From: Bacillota bacterium
GTDB lineage: Bacteria; Bacillota; Clostridia; Christensenellales; Borkfalkiaceae
Length of the DNA: 54,620 nt
NCBI GenBank assembly: GCA_003343995.1
Contig: QAKE01000010.1
Coordinates: forward strand, 1 to 54,620
Reading direction: 5' to 3'
The notes below the pieces were generated by a model, which was not told where the DNA came from, did not search any database, and worked only from the letters and a program-made list of their open reading frames with translations. Positions within the stretch are counted from its first letter, which is position 1; every line of letters begins with the position of its first letter. This document shows, one piece after another, positions 7,500 to 16,720 of the stretch. Both the position numbers and the translations under genes were made by a program.

Positions 7500-7609
7500 G
7501 CCGAAAGGTTTGCGGCGCACGGCGTTTTGCGGGCGTTATCCTTTTAAAAGACATATTCCGCCGACGGAAATCATACGTTATTGTACAAGTTATTTCTAAG
7601 GAGCGGTTT

Positions 7610-9058
7610 ATGAAAAAAATATCCCTGCTTTTGGCGCTCGCGGTTTTGTTCGGCGCGCTGTTTACCGTCGGCTGCGGCAAGAAAAACGCCGAGCGCAACC
7701 TTTACGAGCTCACCTGCTCGTACGAAGGCAACGTGCTGGAGGGCACGCTCGATTTTACCTTTTACAATTCCTTCCCCAATTCGGTGACGGAGCTGAAATT
7801 CAACCTTTTCCCCAACGCGTACCGCAAGGGCGCCATGTATCCCGCCGTATCGGCGTCGGACGCGGCGGGCGCCTATTACGCCGGCAAAAATTACGGCGAC
7901 ATCACGGTGAATTCCGTGAAGAACGGCGCGGGGGACATGGCGTTCGCCGTGACGGGCAAGGATGAAAACATCCTATCCGTACCCCTCGAAAAGGAGGTGT
8001 TCCCCGACGAGCGCTACGAGCTCAGCGTGGATTTCACCGTGCGCCTCGCAAAGATCAATCACCGCTTGGGCGTTGCGCAGAACGCGGTGAATTTAGGCAA
8101 TTTCTATCCCGTGCTCTGCGGTTACGACGGCGGGTTTTACGAATGTGTGTATTATTCCGCGGGCGATCCGTTCTTTTCCGACTGCGCCGACTACGAGGTG
8201 CGCTTCACCGCGGGGGAGAACTACGTCGTCGCGTCGAGCGGCAAGCTGACGAAGAGCGAGCGGTCGAACGGCAAGGTAACGAATTGCTATACGCTGGAAA
8301 ACGCGCGCGATTTCGCCTTGTGTCTTTCGGAAAAGTTCGAAACGATCTCCGCGCAGTGCGGCAAGGTCGCCATCGATTATTATTACGTGAAGGACGCCGC
8401 GCCGCTCAAGAGCATGGAGTACGCCGTCAAGGCGGTGGAAACCTTTTCCTCCCTGTTCGGCGCCTACCCGTACGGCACCCTCGCCGTGGTGGAAACGGGC
8501 TTCAACGAGGGGGGCATGGAGTATCCGGCGCTGGTGTATATCAGCGACAAGCTCGAACCCGCGGCTTTCGGCGAGGTCATCGTGCACGAAACGGCGCATC
8601 AGTGGTGGTACGGCGCGGTGGGCAACAATCAGGTGGAATACGGCTTTTTGGACGAGGGGCTGGCGGAATATTCCACCGTGCTCTTTTACGAAAACAACGA
8701 GGGCTTCGGCATGACGCGCCCGCAGATGATCGGCGCGGCGGAGCTGACGTACCGTACCTTCTGCAACGTGTACGACAAGCTGTTCGGCAAGGTGGATACG
8801 AGCATGCTGCGCCCTCTCGGCGCGTATTCCGGCGAATACGAATACGTGAACATTGCCTACATAAAATCCTGTCTGATGTACGAATACCTCCGCCAGACGG
8901 TGGGCGACAAGATGTTTTTCAAGGGATTGAAGAGCTATTACGCCGATTACGCCTTTTCCGAGGCGGAGCCGCAGGACCTCGTCGGCGCGTTTGAAAAATG
9001 CGGCGCGGACACCAACGGGTTTTTTGAAAGTTTCTTCAACGGGAGCGTAATAATTTAA
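7610..9058 (+). CDS. M1 family metallopeptidase, probable lipoprotein
   Basis: A 482-residue aminopeptidase of the gluzincin M1 family. The N-terminus MKKISLLLALAVLFGALFTV ends in GC at Cys22, a probable lipobox, so the enzyme should sit on the outer face of the membrane. The substrate-binding exopeptidase motif appears as GGMEYPAL (instead of GAMEN). The zinc motif HETAHQWW has H326 and H330 with the third ligand Glu349 after exactly 18 residues, the family spacing. Bacterial M1 proteins can be 450-900 residues; this is a short form lacking most of the C-terminal helical domain. RBS AAGGAG. It probably trims N-terminal residues from peptides. Confidence 0.92.
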   Translation: MKKISLLLALAVLFGALFTVGCGKKNAERNLYELTCSYEGNVLEGTLDFTFYNSFPNSVTELKFNLFPNAYRKGAMYPAVSASDAAGAYYAGKNYGDITVNSVKNGAGDMAFAVTGKDENILSVPLEKEVFPDERYELSVDFTVRLAKINHRLGVAQNAVNLGNFYPVLCGYDGGFYECVYYSAGDPFFSDCADYEVRFTAGENYVVASSGKLTKSERSNGKVTNCYTLENARDFALCLSEKFETISAQCGKVAIDYYYVKDAAPLKSMEYAVKAVETFSSLFGAYPYGTLAVVETGFNEGGMEYPALVYISDKLEPAAFGEVIVHETAHQWWYGAVGNNQVEYGFLDEGLAEYSTVLFYENNEGFGMTRPQMIGAAELTYRTFCNVYDKLFGKVDTSMLRPLGAYSGEYEYVNIAYIKSCLMYEYLRQTVGDKMFFKGLKSYYADYAFSEAEPQDLVGAFEKCGADTNGFFESFFNGSVII

Positions 9059-9096
9059 GAAAATTAAAAATTTGGCGCTAACCTTCGGATTATTCA

Positions 9097-9125
9097 TTGA
9101 CAAAACCGCCGTCAAATGGTAAAAT
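9097..9125 (+). promoter_or_regulatory. Promoter of the LRR lipoprotein gene
   Basis: -35 TTGACA (9097-9102), 17-bp spacer, -10 TAAAAT (9120-9125). A small hairpin, TAGCGC-GCTT-GCGCTA at about 9147-9162, lies in the predicted leader, much as in the cls leader. Confidence 0.82.
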
Positions 9126-9180
9126 TATCAAGTATCTATGTAATTTAGCGCGCTTGCGCTATACGGGAGAACTTGTATCC

Positions 9181-10467
9181 ATGAAAAAATTTTTGAAGGC
9201 TGCGTTGCTTTCGGTGTGCCTGCTCTGTTTCGCGTTCGGCGCGGCGGCTTGCGCGGATAACGAAGGCGAGGCGAAAAAAGAGGGATTTCACTATTATACC
9301 ACGCAGAGCGGCGAAAAGGTGCTTTACGAATACGTTGCGCAAAAGGACGACGACGGCTCCGACGTGACCGAGGTGGTCATTCCCGACAATCTGGGCATTT
9401 CCAAAATTCAGGCGGGCGCGTTCAGCGGCAACGGCACGGTGAAAAAGCTCGTCGTCAGCTCCACCGTCAAGGAGATCGCCCCCAAGGCGTTCGCGGGCAT
9501 GAAGGCGCTTGAAAGCATCACCCTTCCCTTTACCGGCGAAAAGGCGGGCGCGGTCAACGCCGCGAAAACCTTCGGTTACGCGTTCGGTACGGACGAATAC
9601 GACGAGGGCGTTGCCGTTACGCAGAGCTACGGTTCGGGCACGGCGACCTATTATCTGCCCAAAACCCTGAAATCCGTTACCATCGTCGGCGGCGAAGATT
9701 ACGCTTTGCCCGCTTACGCGTTCCATTCCATGAGCAATTTAACGAGCGTTACGCTGAGCGGGGACGTCGCGTCTATCGGCGATTACGCGTTTTACGGCTG
9801 TTATTATCTTTCTAACTTTTCCGTGCCCGCAAGCGTCGAAAGCATCGGCGCGCAGGCGTTCGTGAACTGCGACAGACTCATCGGCACGGCGTCCGTCGGC
9901 GCGGACCTTTCGGTGAAAGGCAACTTCGCCTTCGCGGAAAACGGCGCGCTTAGGAGCATCGGCGAATACGCTTTCGCCGGCACGAAGTTGAAAACCGTCG
10001 ACCTTTCGGGGCTGACGCAGCTTTCCGAAATCAAGACCGGCGCGTTTGCCGGTGCGATCGTTCCCGACGCGGAAGTGAGCGACGGTACGGTGACGAAGTT
10101 CGACGGCAAGCTGGAAGAAGTCAAGTTGCCCGCGTCGCTGACGAAAATTCAGTCGAGAACTTTTTACGACTGCGACAATCTGACGACGGTGATTTATTCC
10201 GATAACCTTACGGAAATCTGCGGCGACGCATTTGCCGACTGCGGCAAACTGCGCATCGTGAAGAACGTTTCCTATACCGCCGATCCCGCCGACGCGAAGG
10301 CGGGCGTGGTGGTCCTTCCCGCAAGCGTGACTAAGGTGTGGGCGGGCGCGTTCGTCAACATCGGCAGCGACAAGATCACCTATACGCTGGTGAATAACGC
10401 GACTGCAAGCGTTCTGACCGACGGCTGGAGAAACAGCGACGGCAAGTGGAGCGATCTGCAGTCGTAA
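9181..10467 (+). CDS. BspA-type leucine-rich repeat lipoprotein
   Basis: A 428-residue exported protein with a signal peptide ending in AFGAAAC, a probable lipobox with the cysteine near residue 24. From about residue 60 to the end it contains LRR_5 (Treponema BspA-like) repeats: recurring units of the form IGDYAFYGC.YLSNFSVPASVESIGAQAF and ITLPFTG / VTLSGDVASIGDYAF. Such proteins form curved surface scaffolds and often mediate adhesion, but the ligand here is unknown. The frame continues 5' into the promoter, so the ATG at MKKFLKAALL is the start. Single gene with its own promoter and terminator. Confidence 0.9.
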   Translation: MKKFLKAALLSVCLLCFAFGAAACADNEGEAKKEGFHYYTTQSGEKVLYEYVAQKDDDGSDVTEVVIPDNLGISKIQAGAFSGNGTVKKLVVSSTVKEIAPKAFAGMKALESITLPFTGEKAGAVNAAKTFGYAFGTDEYDEGVAVTQSYGSGTATYYLPKTLKSVTIVGGEDYALPAYAFHSMSNLTSVTLSGDVASIGDYAFYGCYYLSNFSVPASVESIGAQAFVNCDRLIGTASVGADLSVKGNFAFAENGALRSIGEYAFAGTKLKTVDLSGLTQLSEIKTGAFAGAIVPDAEVSDGTVTKFDGKLEEVKLPASLTKIQSRTFYDCDNLTTVIYSDNLTEICGDAFADCGKLRIVKNVSYTADPADAKAGVVVLPASVTKVWAGAFVNIGSDKITYTLVNNATASVLTDGWRNSDGKWSDLQS

Positions 10468-10483
10468 ATCCAAATATGCATAA

Positions 10484-10518
10484 ACGAAAAGCGAACCGAA
10501 ACGGTTCGCTTTTTTCGT
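10484..10518. terminator. Bidirectional terminator between the convergent LRR and ttcA-like genes
   Basis: The stem AAAAGCGAACCG / CGGTTCGCTTTT has an AAA loop; A run left and T run right allow use in both directions. Confidence 0.93.
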
Positions 10519-10550
10519 AACGAGACGACCTTCCGCGTGCGGCGGAAAAA

Positions 10551-11288
10551 TCAAAACAGGTCGATTTCCTTTTGGAACTTATCGAACAGGTTGTAGCGTT
10601 CAGGGTGGGTGAGCGCGGAAAACATGCGTTCCCGCACGAAGGGGATTTCCTTTTTGATGCCGTCGATCACGCTTTTTACGTATTCGCGCTTGGTCGCCTT
10701 GTCCGCGGGGCAGCAGCTCTTGCATACCGGCAGGGTTTTTGCGTAGCTTTTGATGTCGCGTTCCTCCAAAAACATCATCGGGCGGATCTGCACGACGCCC
10801 GTTCTGTCGAGCAGCGCCTTGGGCTGCATGGTGGAAAGCCTGCCCTCGTAAAAAAAGGAAAGCAGCATGGTTTCGATAAAATCGTCGGCGTGGTGCCCCA
10901 AAGCCACCTTGTTGCAGCCGTTTTCCTTCGCCGCGGCGTTCAAAGCGCCCTTCCTCATCTTAGCGCAGAGCGCGCAGGGGTTGGATTCCTTGCGTACGCC
11001 GAACACCACCTCCCCGATGTCTGTTTTTACGACGGTATACGGCACGCCGAGCTGTTCGCAAAAGGCGGCAAGCGCGGTGAAATCGGCGTTTGCAAACCCT
11101 AAATCCACCGTCACGGCGGCGAGCGAGAACTTTTCGGGGGAAAACGTTTGATAGGCGGAAAGCAGTTTTAAAAGCGTAACGCTGTCCTTGCCGCCGGAAA
11201 GCCCCACGGCGATTTTATCGCCCTCTTTAATCATCTTGTATTCGGTGATCGCGCGGCGGAAGCCCGCGAGCATTTGTTGCGTGGTCAT
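10551..11288 (-). CDS. ttcA: TtcA-like tRNA 2-thiolation ATPase
   Basis: A 245-residue PP-loop ATPase. The P-loop GLSGGKDS (about residues 29-36) adenylates the tRNA base, and two Cys pairs, CALC and CKSCC, match the [4Fe-4S] and sulfur-handling cysteines of the TtcA/TtuA group. GHHADDFIETMLLSFFYEGRL is a further TtcA signature. The family inserts sulfur into cytidine-32 (TtcA) or other tRNA positions; which base this Firmicutes version modifies cannot be read from sequence. The ATG at MTTQQMLAGF is chosen because the upstream in-frame extension is non-protein-like and antisense to the next gene. Divergent from 11379. Confidence 0.88.
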   Translation of the reverse strand: MTTQQMLAGFRRAITEYKMIKEGDKIAVGLSGGKDSVTLLKLLSAYQTFSPEKFSLAAVTVDLGFANADFTALAAFCEQLGVPYTVVKTDIGEVVFGVRKESNPCALCAKMRKGALNAAAKENGCNKVALGHHADDFIETMLLSFFYEGRLSTMQPKALLDRTGVVQIRPMMFLEERDIKSYAKTLPVCKSCCPADKATKREYVKSVIDGIKKEIPFVRERMFSALTHPERYNLFDKFQKEIDLF

Positions 11289-11309
11289 AAATTTAAAGCA
11301 CCTTTTTAT

Positions 11310-11339
11310 TTGACAATCGACTATAATAAACATTATACT
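11310..11339 (+). promoter_or_regulatory. Promoter of the 11379-14089 operon
   Basis: -35 TTGACA (11310-11315), 18-bp spacer, -10 TATACT (11334-11339). Confidence 0.7.
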
Positions 11340-11378
11340 GATTATAGAAAAAAAAGCAATCTTGCAAAGGAGAATATT

Positions 11379-12044
11379 TTGGATAATTTTATCGAGGCGG
11401 TCAACAACGCCATCGGCAACCCCGCGCTCACCGCGATGCTCGTTTCGCTGATTCCCCTTATCGAACTTAAAGGCGCGATTTTGTTCGCGCGGGCGAGCGG
11501 GCTTTCCTTCCTCGCGGCGCTGGGTTCGTCTTATCTCGGTTCCACGCTCGTGTTTATCCCCATCTTTTTTCTGCTGCGCCCCATTTTGAATCTTCTTAAA
11601 AAGATCAAATGGTTCAATTCCTTTGCGGAAAAAGTGGAAACGTATTTTCAGAAAAAAGCCGACGACGTGAAAAAACGCAAGGGAAAATTGAGCGAATCGG
11701 GCATAAAAATGCTCGGCGTGTTTATCTTTATCGCCATCCCCCTGCCCATGACGGGGGTGTGGACGGGCACCGCCGTCGCGGTGTTTTTGGGGCTGAAATT
11801 CCGTCAGGTCATTTTGCCGGTGTTGGCGGGCAACCTCGTCGCGGGGCTGATCATTTCCCTGCTCGCGGAGCTGTTTTTGCCGTACGTCGATTATATCTTG
11901 TACGGGCTTTTCGGTCTGGTGATCGTGATGCTGATCGTGTTCATCGTGAAAGTCGCCCTCACAAAACCCAAAAAGGCGGAAACGGCGGAAAAAGGCGAAA
12001 TTACGGAGGAGAAAAAGGAAAACGACGGTTCTTCGGAGGAATAA
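11379..12044 (+). CDS. Small multi-drug export family membrane protein
   Basis: A 221-residue membrane protein of the Sm_multidrug_ex type (a DedA-like family). LVSLIPLIELKGAILFARASG is the characteristic first segment, followed by further hydrophobic helices at about 45-70, 110-135, 145-165 and 170-190, and a charged, Glu/Lys-rich tail. IPLPMTGVWTGT, a re-entrant loop motif, is also typical. The start is a TTG with AAAGGAG seven bases before it; no better ATG exists in the region. The family name derives from weak evidence and the substrate is not known. First gene of an operon with the patatin and hydrolase genes. Confidence 0.83.
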   Translation: MDNFIEAVNNAIGNPALTAMLVSLIPLIELKGAILFARASGLSFLAALGSSYLGSTLVFIPIFFLLRPILNLLKKIKWFNSFAEKVETYFQKKADDVKKRKGKLSESGIKMLGVFIFIAIPLPMTGVWTGTAVAVFLGLKFRQVILPVLAGNLVAGLIISLLAELFLPYVDYILYGLFGLVIVMLIVFIVKVALTKPKKAETAEKGEITEEKKENDGSSEE

Positions 12045-12045
12045 A

Positions 12046-12885
12046 ATGTTCTTTTCTAAATTTTTCAAAAAGCCCGCGAAAAAAACGTTGGGGCTGGCGC
12101 TCGGCAGCGGCGGGGCGAAGGGCATGGCGCACATCGGCGCGCTCAAGGCGTTTGAAGAAAACGGCATCGAGTTCGACGTCGTCGCGGGGGCGAGCATCGG
12201 CAGCATCGTCGGCGCGTTTTACTGCAATATCTACCGCGCGGATGAAATTCTGCATCTGCTGGAAACGGTCAATTTCAAGGAAATCACCAACATGTTCATG
12301 GTGAAAATGGATACCGTGGGGCTGGAGGACGTCATCAACCGCTATATCGGCGATCTCACCTTCGACGAGCTGAAAAAGCCCTTCGCCTGCACCGCCACCG
12401 ACTACCGCACGGGGGAAGAGGTGGACTTAAAGAGCGGCAGCGTGGCGAAAGCCCTCTGCGCGTCGAGTTCTTATCCGCCCTTTTTCAAGCCCGTTTCCAT
12501 CGACGGGCGGCTGCTCGTGGACGGCGCGTTTTCCAACGCCGTGCCCGCCGACCTCGTACGGGGCATGGGGGCGGATTTCGTCGTCGGAATAGACCTTTCC
12601 GCCGTAAAGAGCGACAAAAAGAGCTTTATCGGCGAATGGCTGGCGAAAATGCCCTTCGAGTACGGCAACACGTCGGAAAAGGGGTATAAAAATTCCGATA
12701 TCATGTTAAAACCGCCCCTTTCGCAGTACAGCGCCGCCAGCTTTGCGGGGCTTCACGATATGTACGAAATCGGGTACGAAACGGCGCTCGGGGAAATGCC
12801 CGCGATCCGCGCGGCGATAAACGCGCTTTACGAAGGCAAGAAGAAAAAGGAGAAGCTCAATGGCGCGGAAAAAGCAAAGAAGTAA
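12046..12885 (+). CDS. Patatin-like phospholipase
   Basis: A 279-residue lipid acyl hydrolase of the RssA/YlbK (patatin) group. The oxyanion motif GSGGAKG (about residues 20-26), nucleophile motif GASIG with Ser50, and catalytic Asp159 in VDGAF are all present, so the Ser-Asp dyad is complete. The protein is cytoplasmic with a basic tail. It starts one base after the preceding stop, with GGAGGA inside that gene, and overlaps the following gene by 26 bases, indicating tight coupling. It is likely to hydrolyse phospholipid or lysophospholipid acyl esters; the physiological substrate is unknown. Confidence 0.92.
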   Translation: MFFSKFFKKPAKKTLGLALGSGGAKGMAHIGALKAFEENGIEFDVVAGASIGSIVGAFYCNIYRADEILHLLETVNFKEITNMFMVKMDTVGLEDVINRYIGDLTFDELKKPFACTATDYRTGEEVDLKSGSVAKALCASSSYPPFFKPVSIDGRLLVDGAFSNAVPADLVRGMGADFVVGIDLSAVKSDKKSFIGEWLAKMPFEYGNTSEKGYKNSDIMLKPPLSQYSAASFAGLHDMYEIGYETALGEMPAIRAAINALYEGKKKKEKLNGAEKAKK

Positions 12886-14089
12886 AGTAAAAATCAGCGT
12901 GGAAGTCATTCTCGCGCTGTTCCTGCTCGCGCTCGTCGCGGCGACGGTTTGTTATTTTCTCATTCCCGAATTCAAGAAAAACGTAGACGGTTATTTTCAG
13001 CAGGTGTTCGGCGGCAAAACGCCCGCGAATCTTGCGAAAGGCGAACACGAACTGCGCGTGCATTATCTCGACGTCGGGCAGGGGGATTGCATCTTCATCG
13101 AATTTCCCGACGACACGGTGATGCTCATCGATTCCGGAAACAGAAATAACGACGACGCGGCTTATATAACGGGTTATCTGGAAGAGCGCGACGTAACCGT
13201 CATCGATTATCTCATGCTCACCCATCCCGATTCCGACCACGTGGGCAACATGGTGCAGGTGCTCGACGCGTTCGAGGTGGAAAAGGCGTACGTGCCGTAT
13301 ATCGAGGAGGGCGTAATCACCTCGAACGTATATAACAATTTTGTCGCGGCGCTCAATGCGAAAACGTATAAAACGGAGGGCGGCGGTACCGCCGCCTGCG
13401 AAATCGAGATTTCGCAGATGGGGGAATTGATAGAAAGCGAAAACGAAACGGACGAATTTTTCATGGCGTTCTTGTCGCCGTCGCCGCGGGGCATGTACGA
13501 GGACGGAGAATACGAGAAACTTAACGCGAAAAAAAACAATCGAGTCAGCGATGATCGAAACGGCGTTTCGCCCATAACGTATCTCGAATACATGGGCAAG
13601 CGGCTGATGTTTACCGGCGACGTTACGGGAAAACCCGCCGAACGGGTGATGGAGCGTTACAACTCGGGCGTGTACCGCAATATGTTCCCGAACGGGGAGG
13701 GCTATTATTCCGTCGATTTGAGCGGCGGGGCGGACGTGTACAAGGTTGCGCACCACGGTTCGCGGCTGGAAGGCTGCAATTCTACGGCGTTTTTGCAGTT
13801 CGTAAAGCCGAAATACGCGATTTGCTGCGTAAAAGAGGGGTCGTATAACGATATGCCCGCGTCGGCGTTGAAGTCCGATCTGGCGGAATTGGGCACGAAA
13901 CTTTACCGTACGGACGAAAACGGAACGGTGGTCGTCACCGTTTCCCCCGACAGCGAAAATATCGCGTTGTATCTTACGCGGCAGGATCAGACGATCGGCA
14001 AGGAGGAAGAAATCGCCGCCGCGACGGCGTATTTTGTCGGCAGGCGTAAAATAATGGTAAACTGCGGTTTTGCCGCCGCAATCGCTTGA
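12860..14089 (+). CDS. ComEC/Rec2-like metallo-beta-lactamase-fold hydrolase, membrane-anchored
   Basis: 409 residues: a short basic N-terminus, one membrane segment (about 12-34), then a metallo-beta-lactamase domain. HYLDVGQGDCIFIEFPD, the metal motif THPDSDHVGN (HxDxDH), FTGDV and KVAHHGS are the hallmarks of the stand-alone ComEC C-terminal domain group. The ComEC channel (competence domain) is absent, so this is an anchored exoenzyme and not a DNA-uptake pore. Related proteins act on extracellular DNA or phosphodiesters, but this is not proven for the group. It overlaps the patatin gene by 26 bases. Confidence 0.9.
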   Translation: MARKKQRSKVKISVEVILALFLLALVAATVCYFLIPEFKKNVDGYFQQVFGGKTPANLAKGEHELRVHYLDVGQGDCIFIEFPDDTVMLIDSGNRNNDDAAYITGYLEERDVTVIDYLMLTHPDSDHVGNMVQVLDAFEVEKAYVPYIEEGVITSNVYNNFVAALNAKTYKTEGGGTAACEIEISQMGELIESENETDEFFMAFLSPSPRGMYEDGEYEKLNAKKNNRVSDDRNGVSPITYLEYMGKRLMFTGDVTGKPAERVMERYNSGVYRNMFPNGEGYYSVDLSGGADVYKVAHHGSRLEGCNSTAFLQFVKPKYAICCVKEGSYNDMPASALKSDLAELGTKLYRTDENGTVVVTVSPDSENIALYLTRQDQTIGKEEEIAAATAYFVGRRKIMVNCGFAAAIA

Positions 14090-14115
14090 CATTTCGTTTA
14101 TTTTTGGGATAAAAT
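14086..14115 (+). promoter_or_regulatory. Promoter of the MacB-like ABC transporter gene
   Basis: -35 TTGACA (14086-14091) overlaps the upstream stop codon; 18-bp spacer; -10 TAAAAT (14110-14115). Confidence 0.75.
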
Positions 14116-14162
14116 ACTCGAAATAAAGGATATTAAAGGTAAATTTTCGAGGAGTTTCGGCT

Positions 14163-16619
14163 ATGTTAAGCTTAAAAAACATCGTTAAAAACTACGGCGA
14201 AGGGGAAAACACCGTCGCCGCGCTCAAGGGCGTCAGCATCGATTTCCGCCGCAACGAATTCGTTTCCGTTTTAGGTCCGTCGGGCTGCGGAAAAACCACC
14301 CTTTTGAACATCGTCGGCGGGCTGGACAGGTACACGTCGGGCGATCTCGTCATCGAAGGGAAATCCACAAAAAATTACAGCGACAAGGATTGGGACGCCT
14401 ACCGCAACAACTGTATCGGGTTCGTGTTTCAGTCGTACAATCTCATTCCGCACCAGTCGGTGCTGGCGAACGTGGAGCTCGCCCTCACCATTTCCGGCAT
14501 CTCCAAGGCGGAGCGGCGCGCCCGCGCGCATGCCGTGCTCGAAAAGGTCGGGCTGAAAGATCAGGTACATAAAAAACCCAATCAGCTTTCCGGCGGGCAG
14601 ATGCAGCGCGTGGCGATCGCCCGCGCCCTCATCAACAATCCCGAGGTCATTTTGGCGGACGAGCCGACGGGCGCGCTCGACACCGAAACGAGCATTCAGG
14701 TTATGGAGCTTTTGAAGGAAGTCGCCAAAGACCGCCTCGTGATCATGGTGACGCATAACCCCGAGCTCGCGGAAAGGTATTCCACCCGCATCATCCGCCT
14801 TTTGGACGGGGAGCTTGTGGACGACAGCATGCCGTATGTCGAGGACGACGTCAAGGGCGACAAGGTTTCGAGAAAGCCGAGAATGGGCTACAGGACGGCG
14901 TTCGCGCTGTCGGTGAGGAATCTGTTCAGCAAAAAGGCGCGCACGATTTTAACGAGCATTGCGGGCAGCATCGGCATCATCGGCGTGGCGCTGGTGCTCG
15001 CGCTTTCCAACGGCTTCAACATATATATGACGCGCATGCAGACCGACACGCTTTCGGCGTATCCGCTCACCATATCGGAAAGCTCCATCGACCTTTCGTC
15101 TTTTAACGAAGTGTACGAAAACGAGATGGTGGAAAAATATCCCGAACTCGACAATATCTTCGTGCAGGGCGCGTTTGAAAATCTCATCGGTATGCTGAAG
15201 AGCAACAAGCTCTCGCCGGAATTTTTGGCGTATCTGCAAGAGATGGATCCGGAATTGTATTACGCGCTGCAATACGATTACGGGTTCGACATGAACAAGT
15301 ATGTTTTTTCGGATATAACGATAAACGATAGGGGCAGTTTTACGGCAATCGATACCATCATTCAGATGATCGAGCATCAGTACGCCGCGGCTATACCTCC
15401 TGATTTTGGCAGTATGGGCGTCACTACGGGGTTCGTGCGTTCCTATGTGCCGACCATGGCGGAAATGCCCGCGAAACAGCTCATCGAAGAGCAGTACGAC
15501 GTGATCGCCGGGGAAATGCCGACCTTTGAAAAAGACGATTACAATCAGCTGGTGCTGGTGGTCGATAAATATAATAATATCAGCGATATCACGCTGTTTT
15601 TGCTGGGATATATCGGCGGCGATATCGATTTGAGCGCGGCATGGGGAGACAGTTTTCATTTTGACGAAATCAAGGAAATCGATTTCGATAAATTGCTCAA
15701 TTCAAAATTCTATCTTGCGGATAACGATGCCGCCTATATTTACGACAACGTGCGCAATACCTATAAAAACAGTATTCAACCCTCGGAGGGCGCGGATAAA
15801 AGCGCGTTTGAAGAATTGGAAGTGGTGGGGATTCTTCGTCCGAAGGAAAACGCGACGGGCGTGCTCGATACGGGGCTGGCGTATTCTTCCGCGCTGAAGG
15901 AACACGTTTTGGAAAAGAACCTCGAAACGGAAAACCAAACGATTATCGAAGCGGCGAAAAACGGCGAGAAAGGCGAAGTTGCCGTACTAAATGAGCTCAG
16001 CGGTCAATCGACGGGAATGTCGGTGCGCGCGCTCGCGGGCAACTCCTCGCCTTCCAAAATCAGCATTTTCGCAAAGGATTTCGACAGTAAAACCGCCGTC
16101 AAATCGCATCTGGACGGCTGGAACGCGGGCAAGGAGGAGGACGACGAGGATTATATCGCCTATTCCGACATGATGGATATGATGTTCGGCATGCTCAATA
16201 CCATGGTAGACGCCGTCAGTTACGTGCTTATCGCCTTTACGTCCATTTCGCTCGTCGTGTCCAGCGTGATGATCGGCATCATCACCTATATTTCGGTGGT
16301 GGAGCGCACCAAGGAAATCGGCGTATTGCGTTCGCTCGGCGCGTCGAAATTCGATATCGCCAACGTGTTCAATGCGGAAACCTTCCTCATCGGGTTGTTC
16401 GCGGGGCTGATCGGCATCGGGGTAACCTATCTGCTGTCGATTCCGCTCAATTTAATCCTCGGTTCGCTCATCGCGAACGTCGGCGCGCTGGTGGTGCTGA
16501 AACCCCTGCACGCGTTGATTCTGGTGGTCGTCAGCTTTGTGTTGACGTTGATCGCGGGCTTGATTCCCGCAAACATCGCCTCGAAAAAAGATCCCGTCGT
16601 GGCGCTGAGAACGGAATAA
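14163..16619 (+). CDS. MacB-like ABC transporter, ATPase-permease fusion
   Basis: An 818-residue single-chain transporter. Residues 1-225 are an ATPase with Walker A GPSGCGKTT (38-46), signature LSGGQMQRVAIARAL, Walker B VILADEPTGALD and H-loop MVTHNP. Next comes an FtsX-type permease: first membrane helix near 257-282, a very large outside domain (about 283-675), and three helices at about 685-715, 740-765 and 785-808. MacB-type mechanotransmitters do not carry substrate across the membrane; they drive peptide or lipoprotein release outside. Clostridial homologues often confer resistance to antimicrobial peptides. No partner membrane-fusion protein or two-component system is adjacent. RBS CGAGGAG. 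Confidence 0.92.
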   Translation: MLSLKNIVKNYGEGENTVAALKGVSIDFRRNEFVSVLGPSGCGKTTLLNIVGGLDRYTSGDLVIEGKSTKNYSDKDWDAYRNNCIGFVFQSYNLIPHQSVLANVELALTISGISKAERRARAHAVLEKVGLKDQVHKKPNQLSGGQMQRVAIARALINNPEVILADEPTGALDTETSIQVMELLKEVAKDRLVIMVTHNPELAERYSTRIIRLLDGELVDDSMPYVEDDVKGDKVSRKPRMGYRTAFALSVRNLFSKKARTILTSIAGSIGIIGVALVLALSNGFNIYMTRMQTDTLSAYPLTISESSIDLSSFNEVYENEMVEKYPELDNIFVQGAFENLIGMLKSNKLSPEFLAYLQEMDPELYYALQYDYGFDMNKYVFSDITINDRGSFTAIDTIIQMIEHQYAAAIPPDFGSMGVTTGFVRSYVPTMAEMPAKQLIEEQYDVIAGEMPTFEKDDYNQLVLVVDKYNNISDITLFLLGYIGGDIDLSAAWGDSFHFDEIKEIDFDKLLNSKFYLADNDAAYIYDNVRNTYKNSIQPSEGADKSAFEELEVVGILRPKENATGVLDTGLAYSSALKEHVLEKNLETENQTIIEAAKNGEKGEVAVLNELSGQSTGMSVRALAGNSSPSKISIFAKDFDSKTAVKSHLDGWNAGKEEDDEDYIAYSDMMDMMFGMLNTMVDAVSYVLIAFTSISLVVSSVMIGIITYISVVERTKEIGVLRSLGASKFDIANVFNAETFLIGLFAGLIGIGVTYLLSIPLNLILGSLIANVGALVVLKPLHALILVVVSFVLTLIAGLIPANIASKKDPVVALRTE

Positions 16620-16632
16620 AAACAAAAACAAA

Positions 16633-16667
16633 AAGAACGGACTTTGCGGAAAGCAAAGTCCGTTCTT
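16633..16667 (-). terminator. Terminator of glyQS, distal hairpin
   Basis: A 15-bp stem AAGAACGGACTTTGC / GCAAAGTCCGTTCTT with a five-base loop. On the minus strand it is followed by a long T-rich tail (TTTTTGTTTTTGTTTTTATT), so it serves glyQS. On the plus strand no T run follows. Confidence 0.88.
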
Positions 16668-16678
16668 CGCCGTAAACA

Positions 16679-16720
16679 AAACCCCGCCGCCCGAAATCGG
16701 GCGGCGGGGTTTGTTTTTTT
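16679..16720 (+). terminator. Terminator of the MacB-like gene
   Basis: A 16-bp stem beginning AAACCCCGCCGCCCGA is followed on the plus strand by TTTGTTTTTTT. The T tail overlaps the glyQS stop codon of the opposing gene. Confidence 0.9.

Noticed and set aside
9147..9162. Hairpin TAGCGC-GCTT-GCGCTA as a transcription attenuator
   Set aside because: Only six base pairs and no T run; kept only as a weak leader feature.
9181..10467. Internal repeats of the LRR gene as a DNA repeat array
   Set aside because: The periodicity comes from protein leucine-rich repeats; the DNA copies are diverged and there are no spacers as in CRISPR.
11289..12206. N-terminal extension of the ttcA-like frame
   Set aside because: It is antisense to the small multi-drug export gene, has repetitive Arg/His/Lys-rich composition and crosses a promoter region.
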